This document shows, one piece after another, positions 50,497-60,113 of a stretch of 64,000 bases of DNA; the first letter of the stretch is position 1; every line of letters begins with the position of its first letter. A model generated the notes under the pieces. The model did no database searches, was not told the DNA's origin, and saw only the letters and a list, made by a program, of their open reading frames with translations. The position numbers and the translations under genes were made by a program. This DNA is from an uncultured Lachnospira sp. GTDB taxonomy: Bacteria > Bacillota > Clostridia > Lachnospirales > Lachnospiraceae. The DNA lies in contig CAJUTV010000014.1 of the NCBI GenBank assembly GCA_910589305.1, positions 1 to 64,000 of the forward strand. The letters are read 5' to 3'.

Positions 50497-51864
50497 TCAC
50501 CGCGCTGGTTTTGAAAGAATTTTATTAATATTTAGCAAAAACAACGTCATCGCAGTAAAGGCTGAAAGCACATCGGATATTGGCTCAGCAAAATACACAC
50601 CGTCAACACCCATAAAAAATGGAAGTACAATTGCCAATGGCACAAGGAGTATGACCTTTCTAAGCATGGCTATAAAAAGTGAAATCTTTGCCTGCCCTAA
50701 TGCTAAAAATGTTGGCTGTATTGCCATCTGCACACCAAATATCAACATTCCGCACATAAATAAGGGCATCTTTTCCACAACAATGTCAATTACAACAGTT
50801 TCTTTTGTGAATAACCGCCCAAAAAAAGCAGGAAATATCATGACAATTGCAGTTGCAACTAAAGAAAAGGCTGTACTTACCGCAATCATTCTTCTATAGG
50901 TCTTTTTTACTCTATCAAAATTTCCTGCTCCATAATTAAAGCTTATAATTGGCTGGATTCCTTGTGTAAAACCGCTTAACGGAGCAGACATAAACTGCAT
51001 AACACTCTGCATAATCGTAAGAGAGGCAACATAGTTATCTCCCCCATAATTTTGCAAGCCTCGATTCATCACAATGGATATCAAACTTTCAGTAGCTCTC
51101 ATAATAAATGGTGAGATGCCAAGCGCACAAACATTTTTTATAATGGCTGTATCTGGCTTCATATACTTGACCTTCAAACGCAATATAGCACGCTTTCCCA
51201 TCAAAAATCCTACAATCCATATACCTGAAACAGTCTGTGATATAACCGTTGCTATAGCAGCTCCCTTGACACCTAACCCAAACAGAAATATAAATACAGG
51301 GTCTAGGACAATATTTAATATAGCGCCAATAAGAACCGATATCATAGCTATCTTTGTATTGCCTTGTGCTATAATATACGTATTTAATCCTAATGCCAAT
51401 TCTACACTTAATGTCCCAATCAAATACCATGAAAGATATTCACGAGCATATCCTATGGTGTCTTGACTGGCACCAAATAAATATAACAAAGGTTCCTGCC
51501 ATATATAAAAGACAGCCATCAAAATAAAACTAAAAACAATTAGCAAAAAAGCACCATTGCCTAGTATCTTCTCAGCTTGCTTTTTATCGCCCCTCCCATA
51601 TGCAATGGATGATAAAGGTGCTCCGCCTGAACCAACAAATGCAGAAAACGCAGATATAAAGGTAACAATTGGCAGTGCAATGCCCACTCCTGTAAGAGCT
51701 GTTGAACCAACGCCCTCAATATGTCCTATATATATCCTATCTACAATGTTATATAAAATATTGATAACCTGTGCAATAATCGTTGGCACAGCCATTGCAA
51801 ACATCAACTGGTTTAAATTTCCTTTGCTTAAACGTTCCTCCTTTGTCATAGACTTATAACTCAT
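50497..51864 (-). CDS. MATE-family multidrug efflux protein
   Basis: This 455-residue membrane protein has twelve segments. The start at 51864 has GGAGGATTTAT ahead. Typical features are NLNQLMFAMAVPTIIAQVIN, LYNIVDRIYIGHIEGVGSTA and, after the central loop, GFTQGIQPIISFNYGAGNFD. Members of the DinF/VmrA branch export drugs or metabolites against a sodium or proton gradient. It is a single gene without a regulator beside it. Confidence 0.93.
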   Translation of the reverse strand: MSYKSMTKEERLSKGNLNQLMFAMAVPTIIAQVINILYNIVDRIYIGHIEGVGSTALTGVGIALPIVTFISAFSAFVGSGGAPLSSIAYGRGDKKQAEKILGNGAFLLIVFSFILMAVFYIWQEPLLYLFGASQDTIGYAREYLSWYLIGTLSVELALGLNTYIIAQGNTKIAMISVLIGAILNIVLDPVFIFLFGLGVKGAAIATVISQTVSGIWIVGFLMGKRAILRLKVKYMKPDTAIIKNVCALGISPFIMRATESLISIVMNRGLQNYGGDNYVASLTIMQSVMQFMSAPLSGFTQGIQPIISFNYGAGNFDRVKKTYRRMIAVSTAFSLVATAIVMIFPAFFGRLFTKETVVIDIVVEKMPLFMCGMLIFGVQMAIQPTFLALGQAKISLFIAMLRKVILLVPLAIVLPFFMGVDGVYFAEPISDVLSAFTAMTLFLLNINKILSKPAR

Positions 51865-52005
51865 ATAAATCCTCCATTCCAAAAAGCAGTGTAAGTATTT
51901 GTGCAAATATTGCCGCAGCAAACTTTATTTGTAATATCTTGGCACAAGTAGGCAATAAATTTGTTTATGAAAAAATCTATACACCAGCATTATCTTTTAC
52001 AACAA

Positions 52006-53022
52006 TCACCTCAACACATCAAACGATGCATTATTCATCAACCTTTTTATTTGGTCAACACTCGTAATGTTTGTATCGCCTCGTATAGCATGTTTCATTA
52101 CAGAAGAAGCAACCGCAAAATTAACTGTATCTTCTGCACTCATATCATCTTGCATCAAAGCATATATCAAACCTGAAGAAAAGGCATCGCCTCCTCCAAC
52201 ACGGTCTACTATCTCAAAATTAATTGTTTTGCTCTCATATGTTTCACCATCTGCATAAAAAAATGCTTTCAAGGAATTGTTGCTTCCTGAATGAACATAT
52301 CGAACAGTTCTAGCGATTGCCTTCATATGATACTGTTTGTCAATTGCTCGAAATACCCTGTCCATATCTTTAAATGATGGGTCCATCGTCAATCCATCTT
52401 TTACATCAGTACCATCTTCCCTATATACATGAATTGGCTCAATACCTATCAAGACATCAACATATTGAAGATATTTGCTAAGAACATCTCTTGCTGTTGA
52501 AAATGACCATAAGCTGCTTCTAAAATTAGGGTCAAAACTTACCGTAAGACCTAATTTTTTAGCTGCCTTAACTGCTTTGTCAATCAGTTTTCTGCAATTA
52601 TAGGAAAGGGCTGGTGTTATACCGCTAAGATGCAGCCAATCATACTCTTTCAAAATTTTTTCAAAATCAACATCTTTATAATCATACTCCGCAAATGCAG
52701 ACGAACCTCTGTCATAAATAACTTGTGACGGTCTTACGGAAACACCTTCTTCAAGAAAATAAATTCCCATTCGTCCCTCTGATTTAATAATTTCTTTTGT
52801 ATGTACATCATTTGATTTTAAATAATTAATTGCTGATTTACCAATATCTGAATTTGGCAAAACTGTAAAAAATGTGCTGTCCACACCAAGATTTGCAAGT
52901 GACACAGCAACGTTTGATTCTGCTCCACCATAATTTGCTATATAATTATGTGTAGATACAATCTTTTCATAATTAGGTGGTGATAATCTTAACATTAATT
53001 CTCCAATAGCAATAAATTTCAT
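52006..53022 (-). CDS. kdgK: PfkB-family sugar kinase, probably 2-keto-3-deoxygluconate kinase
   Basis: This 338-residue protein starts MKFIAIGELMLRLSPPN. Family motifs are NYGGAESNVAVSLANLG, LTVSFDPNFRSSLW, and the ATP/anion-hole signature DRVGGGDAFSSGLIYAL with the catalytic Asp. The FDPNFR-x-LW and the N-terminal LRLSPP are typical for KDG kinases. It would phosphorylate KDG from uronic-acid breakdown (pectin), matching the GH28 enzyme in the window. Fructokinase-like specificity cannot be excluded. The promoter is at 53161-53189. KDPG aldolase and uronate isomerase genes are not in the window. Confidence 0.82.
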   Translation of the reverse strand: MKFIAIGELMLRLSPPNYEKIVSTHNYIANYGGAESNVAVSLANLGVDSTFFTVLPNSDIGKSAINYLKSNDVHTKEIIKSEGRMGIYFLEEGVSVRPSQVIYDRGSSAFAEYDYKDVDFEKILKEYDWLHLSGITPALSYNCRKLIDKAVKAAKKLGLTVSFDPNFRSSLWSFSTARDVLSKYLQYVDVLIGIEPIHVYREDGTDVKDGLTMDPSFKDMDRVFRAIDKQYHMKAIARTVRYVHSGSNNSLKAFFYADGETYESKTINFEIVDRVGGGDAFSSGLIYALMQDDMSAEDTVNFAVASSVMKHAIRGDTNITSVDQIKRLMNNASFDVLR

Positions 53023-53160
53023 AAACCATCGTCCTTTCACTATATTGATATTATTTTGTGTGATTTTTAAATCTCGCAGCTTGTTGCAATTTTCATGTAA
53101 ATTTTTACATTTTTATACAAAGTTTACCTTACAAACTTTTATCACAACTTTACTGTAGTC

Positions 53161-53189
53161 ATTGTATCATAAATATACGTTGATATCAA
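53161..53189 (-). promoter_or_regulatory. Promoter of the KDG kinase gene
   Basis: TTGATA at 53189-53184, 17 bases, TACAAT at 53166-53161. The leader is about 130 bases and AT-rich. Confidence 0.6.
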
Positions 53190-53630
53190 TTCACAAAGCA
53201 TTTTGCTAATCTCTCTACTTTTTATATTGTCAATTCTATCCTATAAGCCATTTTTAAACATAATTTTACTATCCATTTATATATTAACAAAAATATTTTT
53301 ATTTTTCAACAAAATAAGACCAATTTTATTATCAATATCAACTGCCATTGTATTCATTCTTATCAAGATAATAATCTTCTATACACATAGTTGGAATAGA
53401 ATGAAGACGGTTCGTATAAAATAATAAAATACAATGATAAATTTTTTAATCTTATCCGAAAGTCTCCGTTTAGAAAACAAAAATTTAATCTGCCTATTTA
53501 AAAAATGATGCAAAGTAATAAGGAGATTATAAGCAACCAGCAAGACAAATTTTGAATATTGGATTGACTTTATTGCAATTTCCTATTTTATAAATAAAAA
53601 TATCAATTAAGAAAATAAAAGGAGGAAGCC
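53190..53630. other. Gene-free AT-rich stretch
   Basis: The only open frames are low-complexity Leu/Ile/Phe strings without ribosome-binding sites. Apart from the bile salt hydrolase RBS (AGGAGGAAGCC, just before 53631) nothing recognisable is seen. Confidence 0.5.
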
Positions 53631-54605
53631 ATGTGTACAGCAGCAACTTATGAAACAAAAGACTTTTATTTTGGACGCACACTTGATTATGAAATTTCTT
53701 ATGGTGATGAAATCGTAATAACACCACGCAATTATTGTTTTAATTTCCGAAATGTCGGCATTATCAATAATCATTATGCAATTATTGGAATGGCTCATGT
53801 CGTCGAAAATTATCCGCTATATTATGATGCAATAAATGAAAAGGGACTTGGAATGGCTGGTCTGAATTTTGTCGGCAATGCTGTTTATAAAGAAGTGGAC
53901 AAGTACAAGTACAATATTGCTACTTTTGAATTTATATCTTGGATTTTGTGTCAATGTGGAACCATAGAAGAAGCAAAAGAACAATTAAATCTAATGAATC
54001 TTACAAATCCACCCTTTAATGAGGAGCTTCCAACACCACAGCTTCATTGGATAATTGCTGGACATGGCAAATCTATTACTGTGGAATCAACACAAACAGG
54101 AATCAATGTCTATGATAATCCTGTTGGTATATTGACCAATAATCCCCCATTTAATGAACAAATGTTTAATCTTAATAACTATATGGCTCTTACTACTGGT
54201 CAGCCACAAAATAATTTTTGCAGCAAACTGCCGCTGCATACCTATTGTCGTGGTATGGGTGCATTAGGGCTTCCAGGTGATTTATCTTCCCCATCACGTT
54301 TTGTAAGAGCTTCTTTTGTAAAAATGAATTCTATTTGTGGTGATTCTGAAATGGAAAGTGTCAACCAATTTTTTCATATTTTAGGAGCTGTTGAACAACA
54401 AAAAGGCTGCTGTAATCTTGGTGATGGAAAATATGAAATCACATATTATACTTCATGCTGTAATACCCAAAAAGGTATTTACTATTATACCACTTATGAA
54501 AATCACCAAATTTCTGCTGTCAATATGTACCATGAAAATTTAAATTGTTCCCGTTTAATTCGATATTCGCCCATCAAAAAAGAGCAAATTCGGTTTCAAA
54601 ATTAA
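53631..54605 (+). CDS. Choloylglycine hydrolase family protein, probable bile salt hydrolase
   Basis: This 324-residue Ntn hydrolase has Met followed by the nucleophile Cys2 (MCTAATYETKD), Arg16 and Asp19 in GRTLDYE, Asn79 in GMAGLNF, the Asn pair at about 170-171 in GILTNNPPF, and an Arg in SRFVRASF. All catalytic positions of the bile salt hydrolase/penicillin V acylase family are present, and GMAGLN and NPPF favour bile salt hydrolase. It would split glycine or taurine from conjugated bile acids in the cytoplasm. The gene is single, with a perfect RBS. The substrate remains inferred. Confidence 0.88.
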   Translation: MCTAATYETKDFYFGRTLDYEISYGDEIVITPRNYCFNFRNVGIINNHYAIIGMAHVVENYPLYYDAINEKGLGMAGLNFVGNAVYKEVDKYKYNIATFEFISWILCQCGTIEEAKEQLNLMNLTNPPFNEELPTPQLHWIIAGHGKSITVESTQTGINVYDNPVGILTNNPPFNEQMFNLNNYMALTTGQPQNNFCSKLPLHTYCRGMGALGLPGDLSSPSRFVRASFVKMNSICGDSEMESVNQFFHILGAVEQQKGCCNLGDGKYEITYYTSCCNTQKGIYYYTTYENHQISAVNMYHENLNCSRLIRYSPIKKEQIRFQN

Positions 54606-54646
54606 TATATATTTATACTAAATATTATTTAATTTTAAAGCAGTTG

Positions 54647-54741
54647 GGGCTGTTGCAAAACAGAAAGCGCACATTATATATAGTAGTTATAACAGCAAAA
54701 TAAAATATATATGGCACTTGAAATTCTTTTTGCAACAGCCC
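54647..54741 (+). repeat. GGGCTGTTGCAAAA miniature inverted-repeat element, copy 2
   Basis: This 95-base element is bounded by GGGCTGTTGCAAAA and TTTTGCAACAGCCC. The interior aligns loosely with copy 1 in reversed orientation (CAGCAAAAT near the middle). It lies behind the bile salt hydrolase gene. Confidence 0.8.
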
Positions 54742-54787
54742 GCTACTTCTGTCTAATCTTATTGTCCCTTTATAGACTTTTTAAACA

Positions 54788-54861
54788 AGAAAGTCCCTAC
54801 CCCCACTTATGCCTTTGCAGCATTGAAGTGGAGGGGGAGGGACTTCCTTAATGAGGTTAAA
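54788..54861 (+). repeat. Multi-hairpin repeat, copy K (3' part)
   Basis: Hairpin 3 has arms AAGTCCCTACCCCCACTT and GGAGGGGGAGGGACTT around the same loop as copy A, then CCTTAATGAGGTTAAA. Hairpins 1 and 2 are missing. It lies 30 bases beyond the stop codon of the lipoprotein gene. Confidence 0.75.
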
Positions 54862-54893
54862 AAGCAAAGGTCTTTCCTGATAAGGGTTAAATT

Positions 54894-57578
54894 TTATTTT
54901 GTAATACCTTCTGTTTTATAAATAAATTTAACACTTCCCTTTACATCTTGAGATTTTCCCGCAAATGACTGATAATCATTTCCAAGCTCTGCAACTTTTT
55001 TAATGGTATCTATGGCTTCATTCATATCATTATTTATCAAATCTGCAATTTTGCTTATACCTGTTGTATTAAATTCCACCATACCATCCTTTAATGTTAT
55101 TGCACCTTCATTTAATTGACCAACTCCGTCTGCAAGTGTATTTGACGCATCCAAAAGTTGTGATGTGCCATTCTTTAAATCGTTCGTACCTGTCAAAAGC
55201 TGTGATGTTCCGTTTTTCAAATCCTCTGTGCCTGTTAAAAACTGTAATGTACCGCTCTTTAGACTGTTCGTGCCTGCTTTAAGCTGCAATGTTCCTTTCT
55301 TTAAATCATTAGCACCTGTCAAAAGCTGTGATGTTCCTTTCTTTAAATCATTAGCGCCTGCCGTAAGCTGTGAGCTTCCAGCCTGCAAATCAGCAGCTCC
55401 TTTATTTAATTTATCATTGTTTGCTTTTAACTGCGACAATCCAGATTGAAGCTGTGTTGTTCCTCCTGACAATTGTGCGGCACCTGCCTGAAGCTTAAAT
55501 AACGCCGAACAAAGCGTATCATTTTTTATCTCTTTTATGCTCTCCTGTGTAAGCCCTTCAAATGTACCAATACCTGCTTGAAGTTTTTGTGCGCCATTGC
55601 TTACTTCTTTTCCTCCATCAGATAAATCTTTTAAACTTTGTGAAAGAGAAACATTGTCATTTTCAGCACCAGAATATACCTGATTTAATGCAGTGGCAAC
55701 ACTGCCGTTTCCTACTGCGCTCACCAAAAGCTGCATCTCCTTCATATAGGCATTACTAACAGAAGTTACCGCACCCTTACTTGCCTGATTGATTGCTGTA
55801 TTAAGCTCACCAAGAACATCATTATAGCCAACTGCTGCCGCATAGGAATCCATATACTTTGCAATTAATCCAGTCACATACTCTGTATCTGTAAGATTGC
55901 CCTCTAAGTCTGTTGCTGGCGTAATATCTGCAAGTTGTATATCTTTTCCCGATGCCGCCTTAATACCTTGCGCAATCTTTTTAAGATTATCATTAATACT
56001 TCCTGCTCCCATATTGGTTGTTGCAAGCGTTTCTATAGAAGAAGCTTGTGTTATGGATTCATTATATTTTGCTCCATAAGACTGTGCATTTTGTTTAATC
56101 TGAGCAAAAGATTCTGTCATCATTGCACCAAGCGTATCAATCCCTGTACTAAGTTTTCCAGCTCCAATACTAAGCTGTGCAACCCCTGTTACAATTTGCG
56201 TTCTCATGCTTTCAGAATACGCATTAATACCAGCCAGCAACTGACTTGCACCTGCATCAACTTGAATACTTCCGTCCGATGCCGCCACAACACCTGTTGT
56301 ATATTCACTAATACCAGACTGTAATGCGTTGCTTCCTTCGTAAAGCTGTACAGTTCCATTTTTAAGAGTACTCACGCCATCATCAAGTTGTGTTGCCCCA
56401 CCTTGTAAAGTACCCATACCATCATCTAGCTGTACAGCTCCATTTTGTAAGGTATCTACACCTTCATTAAGCTGTGCTGCACCACCCTGCAAAATGTTTG
56501 CTCCATCATTAAGTTGTGTTGCTCCTTCCTTCAAAGCACTTGCGCCATCATCAAGCTGTGCAACACCATCTTTTAATTCTGGTACTTTATCATATAAAGC
56601 AGAAACACCATCTGCAAGCTGTTTTGTACCATCTTCTAACTGATTTCCAGCAGTAGTTAATGTATTGACTTTATCTGTAACTTTATCAAGATTCAGTTCA
56701 TCAAGGTTTGCAGCAGTAAAAGCATTACTTGTTGCAACGGACATTGTCATATCAAGCTCAAAGTCATTTACATCAGCCGTCACTTCAAAATATTGCGGTA
56801 TATCTATATCTGCTAATTTACCATCAAAACTTAAATTCAAGCTTTCTTTTAATCCTGGCATTGTAATGCCAACTACTATATTTCCCTTGTCGGATTCAAT
56901 CATTTTTCCATTAGTAACTTCAATATTGCTAAATTTATCCGAAGATAAAATCATACCCGTTATCATTGTAAATGGTACATACGCCTCTTTCGTCTTATCA
57001 TTTACAACAATCTGTTTTTTAAGATTATTGGTATAATCAAATCGGATTTTTACTTTACCGCTTTTTCCTGCAAGCTCATCTGCGGATATTTCTTTATCAT
57101 TAAGATAATATTTTACATTCATTGTCACAGGTGCTTCCTCATTATATGTTCCCTGATACGTGATGTCTTTTCCATCAGCACTCCATGTAACTTGACTGCC
57201 GCTTGTTTGAAAACTCTCATCTCCATTAATATTTTTAACATCCTTTAAATTCGTTGTATCATTAATTGTTGACGCTTTTGAAGCATTTTTTAATTTTTCA
57301 TTCACAATTAATTTATTTTGTTTACCTGTGGCATCTGCAAACACATAAACAGTTTCTTCCTTACGATTTTCCTTAGAAGAAGTCGTATTTACACTTTGAA
57401 ATAAGGTATCATTTAATATTTCTTCTAATGAACTGATATTTCCACCATTCTGTGAAATTTCAACAAGATTATCCACAGACATACTCACATTATTTGACTG
57501 ACAAGCAGTCAAACTCATTGCCATTATAGAAGCACATAATAAAACAGATGTATATTTAAATAATTTTTTCTTAATCAT
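54894..57578 (-). CDS. Repeat-rich exported lipoprotein, partner of the MMPL exporter
   Basis: I start at the ATG at 57578 with AAAGGTGGAG ahead, giving 894 residues. The N-terminus has a lipoprotein signal with lipobox SLTAC (MIKKKLFKYTSVLLC, ASIMAMSLTACQ). About residues 70-280 are beta-rich. From about 300 onward there are two arrays of 14-residue heptad-like repeats of the form LxxGxxxLxxGxxQ, separated by a helical segment with YMDSYAAAVGYN. The pattern recalls YhgE/Pip-type proteins and predicts long helical stalks outside the membrane. The gene overlaps the end of the MMPL gene by eight bases, so the two form one export apparatus. Function unknown. Confidence 0.8.
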   Translation of the reverse strand: MIKKKLFKYTSVLLCASIMAMSLTACQSNNVSMSVDNLVEISQNGGNISSLEEILNDTLFQSVNTTSSKENRKEETVYVFADATGKQNKLIVNEKLKNASKASTINDTTNLKDVKNINGDESFQTSGSQVTWSADGKDITYQGTYNEEAPVTMNVKYYLNDKEISADELAGKSGKVKIRFDYTNNLKKQIVVNDKTKEAYVPFTMITGMILSSDKFSNIEVTNGKMIESDKGNIVVGITMPGLKESLNLSFDGKLADIDIPQYFEVTADVNDFELDMTMSVATSNAFTAANLDELNLDKVTDKVNTLTTAGNQLEDGTKQLADGVSALYDKVPELKDGVAQLDDGASALKEGATQLNDGANILQGGAAQLNEGVDTLQNGAVQLDDGMGTLQGGATQLDDGVSTLKNGTVQLYEGSNALQSGISEYTTGVVAASDGSIQVDAGASQLLAGINAYSESMRTQIVTGVAQLSIGAGKLSTGIDTLGAMMTESFAQIKQNAQSYGAKYNESITQASSIETLATTNMGAGSINDNLKKIAQGIKAASGKDIQLADITPATDLEGNLTDTEYVTGLIAKYMDSYAAAVGYNDVLGELNTAINQASKGAVTSVSNAYMKEMQLLVSAVGNGSVATALNQVYSGAENDNVSLSQSLKDLSDGGKEVSNGAQKLQAGIGTFEGLTQESIKEIKNDTLCSALFKLQAGAAQLSGGTTQLQSGLSQLKANNDKLNKGAADLQAGSSQLTAGANDLKKGTSQLLTGANDLKKGTLQLKAGTNSLKSGTLQFLTGTEDLKNGTSQLLTGTNDLKNGTSQLLDASNTLADGVGQLNEGAITLKDGMVEFNTTGISKIADLINNDMNEAIDTIKKVAELGNDYQSFAGKSQDVKGSVKFIYKTEGITK
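55135..55400 (-). repeat. 42-bp coding tandem repeat, array 2
   Basis: At least six units of 14 codons, such as LLTGANDLKKGTSQ, LKAGTNSLKSGTLQ and LLTGTNDLKNGTSQ, follow each other in the lipoprotein gene. Neighbouring units are close at nucleotide level (CTTTCTTTAAATCATTAGC recurs), so unit number may change by slippage or recombination. Confidence 0.75.
56320..56575 (-). repeat. 42-bp coding tandem repeat, array 1
   Basis: About six 14-codon units (LNDGANILQGGAAQ, LNEGVDTLQNGAVQ, LDDGMGTLQGGATQ and relatives) in the same frame as array 2 of the lipoprotein gene, about 900 bases away. More diverged than array 2. Confidence 0.7.
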
Positions 57579-59673
57579 AACTATATTCTCCACCTTTCAC
57601 ACTTTTTTGAAAAAATCCAACACTTGAATGAATAATTACTTTATCAAATACAACAAACAACGAAGGAAGTACAAAAATAACAATAAACATACTAATAATT
57701 GCACCTCGCGCCATCAACATACATAATGAACCAATCATATCAACACTAGATATCAAGCCAACGCCAAATGTTGCTGCAAAAAATCCCAATGCACTGACAA
57801 TAACAGAAGGGATTGACGTTGACAATGCTGTACAGATAGCTTCCTTCTTTTCACAGCCGCTATATCGCTCTTTCTTATATCTTGTCGTTATTAAAATAGC
57901 ATAATCAACCGTCGCGCCCAATTGTATTGTTCCAATAACGACCGATGCGATAAATGGAATCGTTGTATTTAGGTAATATGGCAGTCCCATATTTACAAAT
58001 ATAGCAAACTCAATAGCTGATACTAAAATAACAGGAAGCGAAATTGACCGAAATACTAATAAAATAATTACAAATATTGCTCCAATTGACACAATGCTGA
58101 CAATTTTAAAATCTCTGTCTGTAATCGTAATCAAATCTTTTGTACAAGGAGCTTCGCCTATAACCATTGAAATATGGTCATATTTCTTAGCAATCGCATC
58201 AACCGCATCTATTTGTGCATTAATCTTCTCAGAAGCAATTTTATAATCCGATGCAACCATTATAATTTGATGATAATCTCCTTTTAGTTCATTTCTAATT
58301 GTTGATGGAATAAACTCCTGAGGCAGTTCATTGCCAACGACTGAATCAAGGCTTAATGCAAATGTTATACCGTCCAATTGATTTATTTCATCTACCATTT
58401 TATTGACTTCTTTACTTGATAAATTGGTATCTGCAAGAATCATATACATGGAATTTATATCAAAATTTTCTTCTAATTTTTTATTGGCAATGGTACATTC
58501 CAAATCTTCTGGAAGGGTACTTGCCAAATCATAGTAAACTTTTGTGTTATTGTATCCGTAAATTGCTGGAAAAAGCAAAATCACAAACAGTATTAAAAAA
58601 AGATAACTTCTTTTTATAACAAATCCTGCAACTTTATCAAATCTTGCAGGGAGTAATTCTTTGTGTGTTGTTTTTTCTAAGGCTTTGTCAAATGTAAGTA
58701 TCATCGCTGGCAATATCGTAACACAGCCAATTACGCCAAATATAACGCCTTTTGCCATAACAATACCCAAGTCTTTGCCCAATGTAAAACTCATAAAACA
58801 CAATGCAATAAAACCTGCTACTGTTGTAATGGAAGAACCAACGACGGATGTAATTGTATTTCCAATTGCATGTGCCATCGCTTCCTTATGGTCGTTTGGA
58901 TAATCATTTTTCATTTCTTTATAGCTATGCCATAAAAAGATAGAATAATCCAGTGTCACACCAAGCTGTAATACTGCCGCTAATGCTTTTGTTATATAAG
59001 ACACCTCTCCTAAAAAAATATTAGAACCAAGATTATATACAATTGCCATACCAATACTTAACATAAAAAATACTGGTACAAGAAAGGAATCCATAAACAA
59101 TGCAAGAACAATACATGCAAGAATAACTGCAATTGCAACATATATTGGTGTTTCTTTTTCAGACAGCGACTTTGTATCAGTTACCACTGCGGACATACCA
59201 CTTACAAAACACTGTCCATCTGTAACTTTTCGTATATCCTTAATTGCTTCCATCGTAGAATCACTTGAAGTTGTATCTTCAAAAAATATAGCAAACATTG
59301 TTGCATCGGTTTCATAGTTATGAAACTGCTTTGAATATTTTTCTGGAAGTATCTCTAATGGAAATGTTCCTGCAAGATGATTATATGATATCAATTTAGC
59401 AACGCCATCTATATCTGCAATCTTATCTTCCAATTGATTTAAATCATTTCCTTCGATTCCCTCTGTAATTAAAATTGCATATGCTCCTTTTTGAAACTCA
59501 TCAAGAAGAATATCCTGCCCCTGCATGGTGTCAATTTCCTTAGGCAGATAATAAAGAATATCATAATTGACACGCGTCTTAATATAGCCAAACGCCGCTG
59601 GAATTAAAAGCAAAAAACTTGCAACTAAAATAGGAATCCTAATCTTGACAATGGCTCTACCGATTTTTTCCAT
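57571..59673 (-). CDS. MMPL/RND-family exporter
   Basis: This 700-residue membrane protein has two halves, each with one membrane segment, a large extracytoplasmic loop and five further segments. The RND/MMPL markers are LQLGVTLDYSIFLWHSYKEM in half one and IQLGATVDYAILITTRYKKE in half two, with the proton-relay Asp in each. It should export lipids or hydrophobic compounds in exchange for protons. The lipoprotein encoded downstream overlaps it and probably completes the assembly outside the membrane. RBS GAGG. Expression is likely repressed from the operators at 59821-59875. Confidence 0.92.
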   Translation of the reverse strand: MEKIGRAIVKIRIPILVASFLLLIPAAFGYIKTRVNYDILYYLPKEIDTMQGQDILLDEFQKGAYAILITEGIEGNDLNQLEDKIADIDGVAKLISYNHLAGTFPLEILPEKYSKQFHNYETDATMFAIFFEDTTSSDSTMEAIKDIRKVTDGQCFVSGMSAVVTDTKSLSEKETPIYVAIAVILACIVLALFMDSFLVPVFFMLSIGMAIVYNLGSNIFLGEVSYITKALAAVLQLGVTLDYSIFLWHSYKEMKNDYPNDHKEAMAHAIGNTITSVVGSSITTVAGFIALCFMSFTLGKDLGIVMAKGVIFGVIGCVTILPAMILTFDKALEKTTHKELLPARFDKVAGFVIKRSYLFLILFVILLFPAIYGYNNTKVYYDLASTLPEDLECTIANKKLEENFDINSMYMILADTNLSSKEVNKMVDEINQLDGITFALSLDSVVGNELPQEFIPSTIRNELKGDYHQIIMVASDYKIASEKINAQIDAVDAIAKKYDHISMVIGEAPCTKDLITITDRDFKIVSIVSIGAIFVIILLVFRSISLPVILVSAIEFAIFVNMGLPYYLNTTIPFIASVVIGTIQLGATVDYAILITTRYKKERYSGCEKKEAICTALSTSIPSVIVSALGFFAATFGVGLISSVDMIGSLCMLMARGAIISMFIVIFVLPSLFVVFDKVIIHSSVGFFQKSVKGGEYSYD

Positions 59674-59689
59674 ATTCTAACCTCATTTC

Positions 59690-59762
59690 TGCACTGCTTT
59701 TGCACAATAAACAAAAAGTTTTTACAAGTTTGTGACAAGCAGCGCACAGACACAAATCTTGC
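59690..59762 (-). repeat. 5'-leader hairpin repeat, copy 3
   Basis: In gene direction: GCGCTGCTTGTCACAAACTT, AAAAACTTTTTGTTTATTG, TGCAAAAGCAGTGC. GCGCTGCTTGTCACAA pairs with TTGTGCAAAAGCAGTGC, making a hairpin about 55 bases long just ahead of the MMPL RBS. Related to copies at 32.2 and 36.5 kb. Confidence 0.6.
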
Positions 59763-59820
59763 AGTTAAAAATTTTTAACCTCCTACATAAAAAATAATTC
59801 TTTTAGCTGTATTTTTAAAA

Positions 59821-59875
59821 ATGACCATTAGTCATTTATATTGTGCATTATACCACAAAATGACTAACGGTCAAT
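59821..59875 (-). promoter_or_regulatory. MMPL operon promoter with two TetR-type operators
   Basis: On the minus strand TTGACC at 59874-59869, 16-base spacer, TATAAT at 59852-59847. TTGACCGTTAGTCAT covers the -35 box and ATGACTAATGGTCAT (59835-59821) lies past the start point. Both are versions of one palindrome (TGACY-ATTRGTCA type), so a single dimeric repressor, most likely TetR-family, would bind both. Its gene is not in this window; the TetR at 20.5 kb has different sites. Confidence 0.75.
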
Positions 59876-60027
59876 ATTTTTTATAAAATATTTATTTTTA
59901 TTTATCTTTTTATTTATTTCTCTAAGTAATAAGTCATGAACTATATAAATGCTTGATGAATATTGTGAAGTCAATCCCTTAACAATCATATGACAAACGT
60001 ATATTTTAAACTTTTAAAAAGCAAAAA

Positions 60028-60072
60028 AAGGTGCCGCCTCAACGATTTTCAATCGTTAAAGCGACCACCTTA
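60028..60072 (-). terminator. Terminator of the GH28-dockerin gene
   Basis: On the minus strand AAGGTGGTCGC and GCGGCACCTT with inner AACGATT / AATCGTT arms, followed by TTTTTTTGCTTTTT. The stem is long, with one small internal loop. Confidence 0.85.
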
Positions 60073-60113
60073 AATTTTATTTTTTATAAAAAGCTATTGT
60101 TTATAAAATATTA

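Noticed and set aside
55165..55449. Plus-strand ORF of 94 codons with repeats
   Set aside because: It is the shadow of the 42-bp repeats of the lipoprotein gene on the opposite strand.
55135..56575. CRISPR-like regular repeats
   Set aside because: The 42-bp periodicity is in coding frame, units are contiguous without spacers, and no cas genes are present.
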